64,000 bases of DNA from Pseudotabrizicola alkalilacus (GCF_003443995.1 NZ_QWEY01000002.1:248001-312000), one strand, 5' to 3'; positions 17,163-25,692 are shown, counted from the first letter of the stretch. A program made the numbers and translations. The notes: generated by a model not told the origin, from the letters alone.

Positions 17163-18320
17163 TCAGTCCTCGGAATGCACCCGGCGGAACGGGCCGTATT
17201 GCGTCAGCACCTCGATTTCCTCATCCACCGCGCGGCGCTCTTCCTGCAAGTACCGCGCCACCGCGTCGCGAAAGCCTGCATCGGCGATCCAGTGCAGCGA
17301 ATGCACCGGGGTCGGCAGATAGCCGCGCGCCAGCTTGTGTTCGCCCTGCGCCCCCGCTTCCACGCGTTGCAACCCATTGGCAATCGCCCAGTCGATCGCC
17401 TGATAATAGCACAGCTCGAAATGCAGGCAGGGGTGATCCTCGGAACAGCCCCAATAGCGGCCGAACAGCACATCGCGCCCGATGAAGTTCAGCGCCCCCG
17501 CCACAGGCCGCGTGCCGTCAAAGGCCAGCACCAGCAGAATGTCGTCGCGCATGGTGTCATGAAACCGGGTGAACGCTGCCCGCGTCAGATAGGGTGTGCC
17601 CCATTTGCGCGCGCCGGTGTCCTGATAAAACTGCCAGAAGGCCTCCCAATGCGCAGGCTCGATCTGATCGCCGGTCAAGGCCCGGATGGTCAGCCCCGAG
17701 GCCCGCGCCGTCTCGCGCTCCTTGCGGATCATCTTGCGCTTGCGGCTCGACAGCTGGTTCAGGAAATCGTCAAACGAGGCGTAGCCGTTGTTTTCCCAGT
17801 GAAACTGCTGCGTCACCCGGTGCAATACGCCCTCAAAGCCCGCCAAAGCCTCGGCCTCTTCTTCGGTGCAAAAGGTTACATGCAGCGACGACAGCCGGTT
17901 CTTTTCCGTCACCGAAATCGCCGCCGCCAGCAACAACTCGCGGTGAACAGCGTCACCCAGAAACCGCCGCCCGGTGGCGGGCGTGAACGGCACCGCGATC
18001 TGCAGTTTTGGGTAATACCGCCCGCCCGCCCGCTCAAACGCCTGCGCCCAGCCGTGGTCAAAGATATACTCGCCCTGCGAATGACCCTTGGCATACATCG
18101 GCACCGCCGCCACCAGCCGTCCCGCCTCGCGCAGCACCAGCGGATGCGCGGTCCAGCCCGTGCCGGTGCCGGTCGAGCCGGACAGCTCCAGCGCGCTCAG
18201 AAACCGATAGGTGGTGAACGGGTCTACCGGCCGCCCCGATGCCTGCTCGGGGGCGGCCACCGCATCCCACTCGGCGGCATCAATCTCGGTCAGGCTCTGG
18301 TGCAGGGTGATTTCGGTCAT
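17163..18320 (-). CDS. FemAB/GNAT-like acyltransferase (COG3146 type)
   Basis: A 385-residue soluble protein with two GNAT-like halves. Recognisable blocks are FTTYRFLSALE near the start, VPMYAKGHSQGEYIFDHGWA (about 73-92), YYPKLQIAVPFTPATGRRFL, FLNQLSSRKRKMIRKER (about 190) and GRYWGCSEDHPCLHFELCYYQAIDWAI (about 290-315). These belong to the family once called DUF482, annotated as peptidoglycan-biosynthesis-like or GNAT. The acceptor is unknown; cell-wall peptide modification is a family guess. It lies 52 nt downstream of the GDPD gene on the same strand. Confidence 0.8.
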   Translation of the reverse strand: MTEITLHQSLTEIDAAEWDAVAAPEQASGRPVDPFTTYRFLSALELSGSTGTGTGWTAHPLVLREAGRLVAAVPMYAKGHSQGEYIFDHGWAQAFERAGGRYYPKLQIAVPFTPATGRRFLGDAVHRELLLAAAISVTEKNRLSSLHVTFCTEEEAEALAGFEGVLHRVTQQFHWENNGYASFDDFLNQLSSRKRKMIRKERETARASGLTIRALTGDQIEPAHWEAFWQFYQDTGARKWGTPYLTRAAFTRFHDTMRDDILLVLAFDGTRPVAGALNFIGRDVLFGRYWGCSEDHPCLHFELCYYQAIDWAIANGLQRVEAGAQGEHKLARGYLPTPVHSLHWIADAGFRDAVARYLQEERRAVDEEIEVLTQYGPFRRVHSED

Positions 18321-18372
18321 GGGTCCGTCATTCCGGGCGCGTCCGCATAGACTGTGCCGCGCGCCCGCAAAT

Positions 18373-19146
18373 TCAAGCGGGCAGGGCGCTCAGATAGCCC
18401 TCAAAGGTCACATTCGCCGCAATCTGCCGCGCCATCGCCTCTTGTTCGGGCGTGCGGATGGTCCAGCACAGCACCGGCACCCCCGCCGCGCGCAAGTCCA
18501 GCACACGCGGGCGTGTCAGGTCATTGCCCTGATGGCTGATGAAAGACGCGCCTACCCGGTCAAAATCGGGAATCCCGCGCAGCCGCTCGCACACCTCGGC
18601 GGGCACCGGGGCCCAGTCGTCAGGGTCATAGGACGATGTGGTCAGCCCGCGCGCAATGTGCGGTGCCAGCCGCGCCATATGCGCCACCGAATGCGGATTG
18701 AACGACATCACCGCGACCTCGCCCGCATATCCGGCCAAGGCCTCAGCCACCGCTGCCTCCAGCCGCCCGTCGGTCTCGCCCATCACCCCGGTCTGATCCT
18801 TGATCTCGATCAGCAGCGGCACCTTCCCGGCGACCATGTCAAGAACTGCGCCCAGCGTCGGAATCGTATCCGTGCCCCCGGTCAGCACAATCTGCCCCAA
18901 CGCGGCGGCAGATCGCGCCGAAACCGGCCCGCGTTCCGCCGTCAGCCGGTCCAGCTCGTCATCATGAAACACCATTGCCTGCCCATCGGCAGACAGTTGC
19001 ACATCCACTTCAATGGCATAGCCCGCCTCGACCGCCGCGCGTATGGCGGCAGGGCTGTTCTCGATCCGGCCCTGCGCCCGGTCATGCAGCGCTCGATGCG
19101 TGACTGGCAGGCGCAGGAAACCGGCGGGCAGGGCAGGGCGCGTCAT
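18373..19146 (-). CDS. ugpQ: glycerophosphodiester phosphodiesterase
   Basis: A 257-residue cytoplasmic enzyme that splits glycerophosphodiesters to glycerol-3-phosphate and an alcohol. THRALHD provides the first active-site His (usually HRG), followed by ENSPAAIRAAVEAGYAIEVDVQLSADG with the metal-binding Glu and Asp, and VFHDDELDRLT with the second His. LLIEIKDQ carries the later Glu and Lys. There is no signal peptide, so it resembles UgpQ rather than GlpQ. The start at 19146 is 1 nt after the stop of ridA, so they form an operon. Confidence 0.92.
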   Translation of the reverse strand: MTRPALPAGFLRLPVTHRALHDRAQGRIENSPAAIRAAVEAGYAIEVDVQLSADGQAMVFHDDELDRLTAERGPVSARSAAALGQIVLTGGTDTIPTLGAVLDMVAGKVPLLIEIKDQTGVMGETDGRLEAAVAEALAGYAGEVAVMSFNPHSVAHMARLAPHIARGLTTSSYDPDDWAPVPAEVCERLRGIPDFDRVGASFISHQGNDLTRPRVLDLRAAGVPVLCWTIRTPEQEAMARQIAANVTFEGYLSALPA

Positions 19147-19147
19147 G

Positions 19148-19609
19148 TCAGGCAATTTCAAACACCGCTTCAATCTCGACCGCCACGCCAAACGGCAAGG
19201 ATGCCGCCGACACCGCTGAGCGCGCATGCCGCCCGGCATCGCCCAACACCGCGACCATGAAATCCGACGCGCCGTTGATCACCTTGGGCTGGTCCACGAA
19301 CTCGGGGCCGGAGTTCACAAACCCCACCAGCTTGACCAGCCGCACCACGCGGTCGATCTCGCCGCCCGTTGCCGCCTTGACCTGCGCCAGCAGGGAAATC
19401 GCGCAGGCCTTTGCCGCCTCTGCGCCCTGTTCGACGCTCAGATCCGCGCCCAGCTTGCCCTTGATCATCCCGCCCGCGTTCTGGCTGATCTGGCCCGAGA
19501 TGAACACCTGTTTGCCGCTGATCACCCAAGGCACGTAATTCGCCGCCGGAGCAGGCGCATCAGGCAGGGTCACGCCCAGTTCGGCAAGGCGGGCTTCGAT
19601 CTTAGACAT
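19148..19609 (-). CDS. RidA family enamine/imine deaminase
   Basis: A 153-residue member of the YjgF/YER057c/UK114 family. VFISGQISQNAGG (about 35), the mid-chain AKACAISLLAQVKAATGG and the C-terminal ARSAVSAASLPFGVAVEIEAVFEIA are the usual blocks. The catalytic Arg of RidA is expected in the R-S/T-x-V stretch and appears as HARSAV. Length is above the 128-residue E. coli type, fitting the longer subfamily with an N-terminal SKIEARLAELG. The start at 19609 follows GAGG. The gene is divergent from mlaA across about 250 nt. Confidence 0.9.
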   Translation of the reverse strand: MSKIEARLAELGVTLPDAPAPAANYVPWVISGKQVFISGQISQNAGGMIKGKLGADLSVEQGAEAAKACAISLLAQVKAATGGEIDRVVRLVKLVGFVNSGPEFVDQPKVINGASDFMVAVLGDAGRHARSAVSAASLPFGVAVEIEAVFEIA

Positions 19610-19860
19610 GGGAATACCTCCGTTCAGTTTGGCGCAGGCTAGCCGCCCGATCCGGTGGCGGCAAGGCCAGCTGCCCGGCAATTCGGCACAGCCGGTTATC
19701 ACAAGACATATACGGCCCGCAGCGCCGCCTGAAACCTGCCCAAAACCCGGCACAAACCCAAGCCTGCGTTGTATTTCAACGCTACGGCCTATATCAAATC
19801 CCAAGATTATCGCGACACGCGCGACCAAATGATGACGTCCCGCCGCTCCCGGGCAGAAAA

Positions 19861-20655
19861 ATGGCTGTATCCCGTATGATTTCATCTGCTGCCGCTTCCA
19901 CCGCCCGCCCCGCGCTGCTGCGCGCCGCCAGCACCCTGGCCGCACTGACCCTGTTGGCCGCCTGCGCCCAGAAACCGGCCCCGGCGGGGTTCACTGACCC
20001 GATGGAGGTGAACAACCGCGAGATCCACGATTTCAACCGCAGCATCGACAACGCCATCCTGCGCCCGCTCTCCAGCGGCTTCCGCAAAGGCCCGCCCGGC
20101 CCGGTGATGCAAGGTGTCACCAATTTCGCGCAGAACCTCGACGCCCCCGGTGCGGTGGTCAACAACCTGCTGCAGGGCCGCCCGCAGTTTGCGCTGCAAA
20201 ACACCCTGCGTTTCGCGCTCAACACCACCGTCGGCATCGGCGGGCTGTTTGATCCGGCCCGCGCCATCGGGCTGGAGGGCAAGACCACCGATTTCGGCGA
20301 AACCCTGCATGTCTGGGGCGCGGGAGAGGGGAATTATGTCGAACTCCCCTTCCTCGGCCCCTCCACCGAACGCGACATGGTGGGCAAGATCGTCGATGTC
20401 GGCCTGAACCCGCTGCGCTACGTTCTGCCAAAGCCGGAAAAGAACATCGTGCCGGTGGCAAAGGTCGTATCAAGTCTTGGTGATCGGGCCCGCTATTCCG
20501 AAACGGTCGACTCTGTCCTATATGACTCTGCGGACAGCTATGCACAGGCGCGCCTGCTGTATCTGCAAAACCGCCGTTTTGAACTTGGGCAAACCGCTGG
20601 CGACGCTGGCGATGACGCTTTTGAGGATCCGTATGAGGACATCTATGGCGAATGA
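19861..20655 (+). CDS. mlaA: MlaA/VacJ family outer-membrane lipoprotein
   Basis: MlaA is the outer-membrane part of the Mla system that returns mislocalised phospholipids to the inner membrane. The 264-residue protein has a signal sequence ending in a lipobox, LTLLAACAQ, then DPMEVNNREIHDFNRSID, the hallmark MlaA opening, and a body with GKTTDFGETLHVWGAGEGNYVELPFLGPS. An acidic C-terminal tail is present. An in-frame ATG 5 codons downstream is an alternative start. The gene overlaps mlaC by 11 nt. No mlaFED genes are nearby in this window. Confidence 0.95.
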   Translation: MAVSRMISSAAASTARPALLRAASTLAALTLLAACAQKPAPAGFTDPMEVNNREIHDFNRSIDNAILRPLSSGFRKGPPGPVMQGVTNFAQNLDAPGAVVNNLLQGRPQFALQNTLRFALNTTVGIGGLFDPARAIGLEGKTTDFGETLHVWGAGEGNYVELPFLGPSTERDMVGKIVDVGLNPLRYVLPKPEKNIVPVAKVVSSLGDRARYSETVDSVLYDSADSYAQARLLYLQNRRFELGQTAGDAGDDAFEDPYEDIYGE

Positions 20656-21256
20656 CAGGCTGATCATCACACGTCGTGGCTTTGGCATCGGGCTGGTCGG
20701 CGGTGCCGCCGCACTGGCCATGCCCATGCCTGCTGCGGCCCTCACCGTCGATCAGGCGCGCACGCTGGTCGGCAAGGCTGTGGCCGATGTGAACACCACG
20801 ATCAACTCGGGCAAGTCCGCCGGCGCGATGTATGGCGATTTTGAACGCATCTTCAGCCGCTACGCCGATGTGCCCACCATCGCCCGGTCCGCTCTCGGGC
20901 CCGCCGCCCGCTCGGCCTCGCGTGCGCAGCTTGCGGCCTTTACCACCGCGTATCAAAGGTACATTGCCCGCAAATACGGTGCCCGGTTCCGCGAGTTCAT
21001 CGGCGGCCAGATCGAGGTCACCGGTGCCCGTGCTGTCAAAAGCTATTTCGAGGTGATCTCGGTTGCCAAACTGCGCGGTCAGTCTCCCTTTGACCTGCGC
21101 TGGCATGTGTCGGACCGCTCTGGCAAAGACCTGTTCTTCAACATCATCATCGAAGGCGTGAACATGCTGGCCAGCGAACGCACCGAAATCGGTGCGATGC
21201 TTGACCGCCGCCGGGGCGACATCGACGGTCTGATCGCAGACATGAAAAACGCCTGA
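20645..21256 (+). CDS. mlaC: MlaC family periplasmic phospholipid-binding protein
   Basis: A 203-residue exported protein that shuttles phospholipid between MlaA and the inner-membrane MlaFEDB complex. The MlaC (Ttg2) core is visible: FERIFSRYADVPTIARSALG, FTTAYQRYIARKYGARFREF and the C-terminal FNIIIEGVNMLASERTEIGAMLDRR. The N-terminus reads ITRRGFGIGLVGGAAALAM, a twin-arginine pattern with a hydrophobic core and AAA cleavage region, so export may use Tat rather than Sec. The ATG lies inside mlaA (11-nt overlap), implying coupling. Confidence 0.93.
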   Translation: MANDRLIITRRGFGIGLVGGAAALAMPMPAAALTVDQARTLVGKAVADVNTTINSGKSAGAMYGDFERIFSRYADVPTIARSALGPAARSASRAQLAAFTTAYQRYIARKYGARFREFIGGQIEVTGARAVKSYFEVISVAKLRGQSPFDLRWHVSDRSGKDLFFNIIIEGVNMLASERTEIGAMLDRRRGDIDGLIADMKNA

Positions 21257-21280
21257 CGCCGCGCCCGTCAAAGACCCAAA

Positions 21281-21313
21281 ACGCCGACCCCCGCAACAGC
21301 GCAGGGTCGGCGT
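21281..21313. terminator. bidirectional terminator between mlaC and the SLC13-type gene
   Basis: ACGCCGACCC at 21281-21290 pairs exactly with GGGTCGGCGT at 21304-21313 around a 13-nt loop. On the plus strand CTTGCTTTC follows; on the minus strand the stem is followed by TTTGGGTC. It sits 24 nt past the mlaC stop and 45 nt past the stop of the convergent permease gene. Confidence 0.75.
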
Positions 21314-21358
21314 CTTGCTTTCGGGGCAGGGCGCATCGGTCTGACCGGCCAAAAGCCC

Positions 21359-22474
21359 TCACCCCAAGGCCAGCAAACCTGCGCCAACGGCAAACGACCC
21401 CAGCAGCATTGCCAGCGACCACAGGTGAAACTCCCGCCACAGCCCCGGCTTGCCTGACAGGCGCAGCGCAATCAGATTGGCCAAAGACCCGATCGCCAGC
21501 CCAAAACCGCCGACATTGATCCCCCAGGCCAGTGCCCGCCAGTCATCCGTAAACTGTGCCAGAAAAATCGCAGCAGGCACGTTCGACATGATCTGCGACA
21601 ACCCAGCCCCCAGCGCATAGACAGCACCTTGCCCCTCTGTCCACGCCGCCACCACATCGGCGGCACCCGGCATCTGGCCCAGCAGCCCCAGATTGATGAA
21701 CATCAGCACAAAGACCAGCAGCAACGGCCAATCCACCCCGCGCAGAACCGACCGGAAGCACAGCACAAACACGGCAATCACCGCCAAAGCAGAGGGAACC
21801 GCAAGCTCTGCATTCACCGCGACCAGAAACAGCGGATAGGTGGCAAGGGCGGTGACCATCAGCCCGCGTTGCAACGGCAGCGGGCCAGTCGTTTCCAGCA
21901 CGGCCAGCCGCCCCTTGCCAAAGCCAAACGGGATCAGCGCCAGCAGCAGCGCCATCATCGTCGCCGCAATCGGCATCATGGCCAGCGTGAACTGCCCGAA
22001 CCCAACCCCCGATGTTTGCCAAAGAAACAGATTCTGCGGATTGCCCACGGGCGAAAGCGCCGACCCGGCATTTACCGCCAGCGCCTGAAAGATCACCAGC
22101 CGTCCCAGCGGCAGATCGACCATCCGTGCCAGACCGACCGTCAGCGGCACCGTCACGAACAGCGCCACATCATTGGTCACCACCGCCGACAGCGCCGCCG
22201 CAAACACCACCAGCGCAAAGGCCAGCCCGCGCAAGCTGCCGATCTGGCCGATGATCCAGCGACCGCTGCGGTCAATCAGCCCGGACACCTCCAGCCCGCG
22301 ACTCAGCACCATCAGCCCGGCAAGCGCTGCGACGGTCTTCCAGTCCACCAGCCCGAACAGGGCGGCAGGCGGTCTTGGCACCGCCCAGAGCATCACAGGA
22401 AAAACGGCAATCAGCCCCAGCAACAACCAGTCCTGCGCCAGCCGCGCCGAGATGGCGCGAAGAATACCGATCAT
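21359..22474 (-). CDS. SLC13/ArsB-superfamily permease (YbiR-like)
   Basis: A 371-residue inner-membrane transporter with about ten hydrophobic segments. Two related halves are seen, with SAVVTNDVALFVTVPL and NAGSALSPVGNPQNLFLW in the first and IMSNVPAAIFLAQF and VGGFGLAIGSLANLIAL in the second. This N/D-V-A and GNPQN pattern occurs in the ion-transporter superfamily (ArsB, NhaD, SLC13/CitT, YbiR). The transported anion is unknown. The start at 22474 has GGAG 9-12 nt upstream; an ATG at 22489 and longer frames are possible but weaker. A CtrA-type box lies about 216 nt upstream. Confidence 0.82.
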   Translation of the reverse strand: MIGILRAISARLAQDWLLLGLIAVFPVMLWAVPRPPAALFGLVDWKTVAALAGLMVLSRGLEVSGLIDRSGRWIIGQIGSLRGLAFALVVFAAALSAVVTNDVALFVTVPLTVGLARMVDLPLGRLVIFQALAVNAGSALSPVGNPQNLFLWQTSGVGFGQFTLAMMPIAATMMALLLALIPFGFGKGRLAVLETTGPLPLQRGLMVTALATYPLFLVAVNAELAVPSALAVIAVFVLCFRSVLRGVDWPLLLVFVLMFINLGLLGQMPGAADVVAAWTEGQGAVYALGAGLSQIMSNVPAAIFLAQFTDDWRALAWGINVGGFGLAIGSLANLIALRLSGKPGLWREFHLWSLAMLLGSFAVGAGLLALG

Positions 22475-22783
22475 GTTTGCCCGCTCCATGCCTGCCGCGC
22501 ATGTGACCGGAAATTCCGGCGGTCTCAAGCACAGATTGGGCGGGGCGCAGCGCAGGGCACATAGGCCGCTGTCCCTGTGTTCAGGACCAGCACCGCGACA
22601 AGGGCGCAAATGCAGCGCAGGGCATCCTTATGCCTCGCTTTCCCTGCGCAGACCCGGCAACCCTGCACCCGCCTGCTGCGTGGGGAATCTTAAAATTCGG
22701 TTAAAATCAAGGATCTAACCTATTGATAACACAGAAAAGAGCTCAGCTTCCCCCTGTGTTACACACGCCTCCGCAGAGGGTCG
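22475..22783. other. 309-nt intergenic region with regulatory-looking sequence
   Basis: It holds no convincing gene. The half next to the permease is GC-rich; from about 22685 to 22770 it becomes AT-rich and contains the TTAA-N7-TTAA box and a dyad (TAACACAG at 22727-22734, CTGTGTTA at 22754-22761). As the PBP gene ends at 22784 on the same strand, the AT-rich part probably carries both the end of that transcript and the promoter of the permease gene. Confidence 0.6.
22690..22704. promoter_or_regulatory. perfect CtrA-type box TTAA-N7-TTAA
   Basis: TTAA at 22690-22693, seven bases AATTCGG, TTAA at 22701-22704. This is the full consensus of CtrA, the alphaproteobacterial cell-cycle and motility response regulator. 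The overlapping 17-mer (minus strand CTTGATTTTAACCGAAT, 22695-22711) recurs exactly at 47379-47395. The match is seen directly; binding by CtrA is inference. Confidence 0.5.
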
Positions 22784-25081
22784 TCAGTTGCGAAACACCC
22801 CCATCACATCCTGCAGGATCTGTTCGGCCAGGTCGCCCTCCTGCATCACCGGCCCCTCATTGATCCAGTCATCCGGCACCGGACCGTCATAGACGATCAC
22901 CTCCTGCGCGGGCACCTCTGCCGCAGCAGGGGCGCCGGGCTGTGGTACCGAAGTGGGCGACTGCCCGTCGGCCATCACATTGGGCGACGCGGCGTAGCCC
23001 CCCGGCGGCAGCTTCGGCTCGGGCACCAGCATGGGCAGCGGCTGGGGCTGCACGCCCTCATGAACCCGCACCATCACCTCGCGCCAGATCTCGGCAGGCA
23101 AGCCGCCACCCGTCACCCCGGTCAGGGGCGCGTTGTCATCGTTGCCCATCCAGACCCCGGCCACATAGTCAGCGGTAAAGCCCAGAAACCACGCATCCCG
23201 CGCCGCCTGTGTCGTGCCGGTCTTGCCTGCCGCCTGCCAGCCGGGAATCCTTGCCCGCGTCCCGGTGCCGTTCTCGATCACCCGGTTCATCATATAGGTC
23301 AGGTACAGCGCCGCCTCTTCGCTGATCACCCGCTGCCCAAGGCCGCCGGTCGCGCCCAGCAGCATGTCATTTTCCCCCTGCAGCCGCAGCTCAACCAGCC
23401 CGTAGGGCGTGACCGAAGAGCCGCCGTTCAGAATGCCCGCATAGGCCCCCGACATCTCCAGCAGCGACGATTCCGACGCGCCCAGTGCCAGCGCAGGCCC
23501 ATCGGCCAGCGCCGAGACAATGCCGAACCCGTTCGCCACCCGCCGCACCGCATCGCGCCCCACCGCCTCCGAGACCCGCACCGCCGGAATGTTGCGGCTT
23601 TCGGCCAGGGCTTGCGATAGCGTGATCATGCCCTTGAACTGGTTGTCATAGTTCTTTGGTGTCCACGCCCCTGATCCGGGGATGTTGATGGTCAGCGGCG
23701 TATCCTCGACATAATCCGCCGGAGTGAACCCCAGATCCATTGCCGCCGCATAGGCAAAGGGTTTGAAGCTGGACCCGGTCTGTCGCTTGGCCTGCGTGGC
23801 GCGGTTGAAGCTGCCCGCCGCCACCGCCTCACGCCCGCCGACCATGGCGCGCACCGCGCCATCAGCAGACATGACCACAATCGCCGCCTGCGCCTTGGAG
23901 CCCTCTTTCACCTTGGTGTCAAAGATGAACTCCAGCGCGTCCTCCGCCGCCTTTTGCAACCGCTGATCCAGCGTGGTGCGGATGATCACGTCTTCGGTCG
24001 TGTTCGATGACAGAAAGCTGGGCGTCGACTCCATCACCCAATCGGCAAAGGCTCCGCCTGACTTCGTTTCGGCAGCTTTTGACAGCCGGGCCGGGTTCTG
24101 GCGGGCATCGGCGGCCTGCGCGGCGGTCAGATAGCCCTGATCCTCCATCAGCCCGACCACGACCGAAGCGCGTTCCTGCGACCGGCCCAGATTGTTGGTC
24201 GGCGCAAAGCGTGATGGCGCGGTCAGCAGGCCCGCCAGCATCGCGGCTTCCGCCGGGCCAACCTCATTGGCGGACTTGCCGAAATAGCGTTGCGCCGCAG
24301 CCTCGAACCCACGCGCGCCAGCCCCCATATAGGCCCGGTTCAGATAGATGGTCAGGATTTCCTGCTTGGAATACTTGACCTCCATCGCCATCGCATAGGG
24401 GATCTCTTTGACCTTGCGCCAGATGCCGCCGCTGCGGCAGTCCTGCTCATAAGCGGCCTCGGATTTCCATTCGGTCGGGTTATAGGGCACGCCAAGGCAC
24501 AGCAATTTCGCGACCTGCTGGGTGATGGTCGACCCGCCGTTGCCCGACAGCGGGCCCCGCCCCTCGCTCAGGTTGATACGGACGGCCCCGGCAATGCCGC
24601 GCGGGCTGATGCCGAAATGGCGGTAGAACCGGCGGTCTTCGGTTGCGATCACGGCGTCATGCAAGAACGGCGAGACATTGGCCGCCGTGATCTGGCCGCC
24701 AAAAGTTTCGCCACGCCAGGCAAAGACCTGGCCTTCGCGGTCCAGCATGGTCACAGACCCGCGGGCACGACCATCCAGCAGTTCCGTCACGGCAGGAAGC
24801 TGGCTGTAGAAATAGAACACCGCCAGAGCCAGAACCATGCCGACAACCGCACCGACCCGCCAGGTCACGCCCCAAAGCACGCGCCAGATCAGCCGCCACA
24901 GGCCAAGGATCAGCCCGACGATCAGCCCATGCTGCCGCCGGGGCTTGCGTGGCGCAGGTTTGCGCGGCGGGCGTCCCCCCGAGGTGGGTTTGGCGGCGGC
25001 GGGACGACTGGCCCCATACCGCTTGTCCGCAGTCAGTTTTCCCCGCCCGTTGCCCGATGCTGCCATTGCCTGCCCAACCAT
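22784..25081 (-). CDS. class A penicillin-binding protein (PBP1A family)
   Basis: A 765-residue bifunctional peptidoglycan synthase. Order: a basic Lys/Arg/Pro-rich cytoplasmic tail (1-50), one or two hydrophobic segments (about 52-92), the GT51 glycosyltransferase domain with AVIATEDRRFYRHFG and GGSTITQQVAKLL, then the transpeptidase domain with TGSSFKPF (active Ser, SxxK), AESRNIPAV (SxN) and AAGKTGTTQ (KTG). The C-terminal 90 residues are rich in Pro, Ala and Gln. The start at 25081 has no strong ribosome site; an in-frame ATG at 25066 is an alternative. It is divergent from glnK. Confidence 0.95.
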   Translation of the reverse strand: MVGQAMAASGNGRGKLTADKRYGASRPAAAKPTSGGRPPRKPAPRKPRRQHGLIVGLILGLWRLIWRVLWGVTWRVGAVVGMVLALAVFYFYSQLPAVTELLDGRARGSVTMLDREGQVFAWRGETFGGQITAANVSPFLHDAVIATEDRRFYRHFGISPRGIAGAVRINLSEGRGPLSGNGGSTITQQVAKLLCLGVPYNPTEWKSEAAYEQDCRSGGIWRKVKEIPYAMAMEVKYSKQEILTIYLNRAYMGAGARGFEAAAQRYFGKSANEVGPAEAAMLAGLLTAPSRFAPTNNLGRSQERASVVVGLMEDQGYLTAAQAADARQNPARLSKAAETKSGGAFADWVMESTPSFLSSNTTEDVIIRTTLDQRLQKAAEDALEFIFDTKVKEGSKAQAAIVVMSADGAVRAMVGGREAVAAGSFNRATQAKRQTGSSFKPFAYAAAMDLGFTPADYVEDTPLTINIPGSGAWTPKNYDNQFKGMITLSQALAESRNIPAVRVSEAVGRDAVRRVANGFGIVSALADGPALALGASESSLLEMSGAYAGILNGGSSVTPYGLVELRLQGENDMLLGATGGLGQRVISEEAALYLTYMMNRVIENGTGTRARIPGWQAAGKTGTTQAARDAWFLGFTADYVAGVWMGNDDNAPLTGVTGGGLPAEIWREVMVRVHEGVQPQPLPMLVPEPKLPPGGYAASPNVMADGQSPTSVPQPGAPAAAEVPAQEVIVYDGPVPDDWINEGPVMQEGDLAEQILQDVMGVFRN

Positions 25082-25183
25082 TAAAGACGTGTTCTTTTGC
25101 CCGACTCTAGCCGGAATAACCCGCGTTGTGGAGAGCGGGCCGTCACGATTCGGATATGTGACATGCTTAAAAATTCATCAAGT

Positions 25184-25209
25184 TGCACAATAAGTATAAA
25201 AATTGTGCA
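25184..25209. promoter_or_regulatory. palindrome upstream of glnK, candidate activator site
   Basis: TGCACAAT at 25184-25191 and its exact complement ATTGTGCA at 25202-25209, with 10 AT-rich bases between. The TGCAC...GTGCA ends recall NtrC sites, but the spacing (16 between the pentamers) is about one helical turn longer than the enteric site (7). It lies roughly 110 nt before the promoter-proximal start proposed for glnK, a usual distance for an enhancer-binding protein. Confidence 0.45.
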
Positions 25210-25269
25210 TCAAGGCGCGCATTCAGGCAGAGTTCCGCCGTCGGTTTCTTGTTCTGTCCCCTCGAAAGG

Positions 25270-25285
25270 CGGCTTGTTATCTGCA
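25270..25285 (+). promoter_or_regulatory. sigma-54-like promoter for glnK-amtB
   Basis: CGGCTTG at 25270-25276 and CTGCA at 25281-25285 place GG (25271-25272) and GC (25283-25284) exactly 10 bases apart, the spacing required for -24/-12 elements (consensus TGGCACG-N4-TTGCA). The predicted start is near 25296, about 30 nt before the glnK GTG. The position and element fit nitrogen control; the match to the -24 box is only partial. Confidence 0.45.
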
Positions 25286-25326
25286 AGGGCCCAACCCCGG
25301 GCCCCACAGAAATGAAGGGGAAGGAC

Positions 25327-25665
25327 GTGAAACTAATTATTGCAGCAATCAAGCCGTTCAAGCTGGAGGAAGTGCGTGAAGCACTGACCACCATCGGGGT
25401 GCGCGGCATGATGGTGACCGAGATCAAGGGTTTCGGCAGCCAGTCTGGTCATACTGAAATCTATCGCGGTGCCGAATACGCCGTGAACTTTGTGCCAAAG
25501 GTCCGGCTGGAAATCGTGGTCAGCGACAGCCTTGCGGATGCGGTTGTCGAGACGATCCGCACCACCGCGAAAACCGACAAGATCGGTGATGGCAAGATCT
25601 TCGTGCTGGATGTCCAGCATGCCGTGCGCGTGCGCACCGGCGAAATCAACGACGATGCGCTCTGA
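25327..25665 (+). CDS. glnK: PII signal-transduction protein GlnK
   Basis: PII senses 2-oxoglutarate and ATP/ADP and, when nitrogen is plentiful, blocks the AmtB channel. With the GTG at 25327 the protein has 112 residues, the family length, and the T-loop tyrosine that is uridylylated falls at position 51 (RGAEYAV). An ATG at 25312 would add five residues and move it. KLIIAAIKPFKLEEVREAL, GFGSQSGHTEIYRG and KIGDGKIFVLDV are PII signatures. AGGGGA lies just upstream. amtB starts 27 nt after the stop, the near-universal glnK-amtB pair. Confidence 0.97.
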   Translation: MKLIIAAIKPFKLEEVREALTTIGVRGMMVTEIKGFGSQSGHTEIYRGAEYAVNFVPKVRLEIVVSDSLADAVVETIRTTAKTDKIGDGKIFVLDVQHAVRVRTGEINDDAL

Positions 25666-25692
25666 CGCGTTGGGGACAGGGGAAACGCAAAG

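Noticed and set aside
22475-22609. Extended N-terminus of the SLC13-type permease up to 22609
   Set aside because: The extra 45 residues are Cys/Pro/Arg-rich and unlike a transporter N-terminus; starts at 22489 or 22474 lie just before the first hydrophobic segment.
25184-25209. Calling the glnK palindrome a canonical NtrC site
   Set aside because: The pentamers are separated by 16 bases instead of 7; I keep it only as a candidate activator site.
25312-25326. ATG at 25312 as the glnK start
   Set aside because: It would give MKGKDVKL and shift the uridylylated tyrosine from position 51 to 56; the GTG at 25327 restores the standard 112-residue length.
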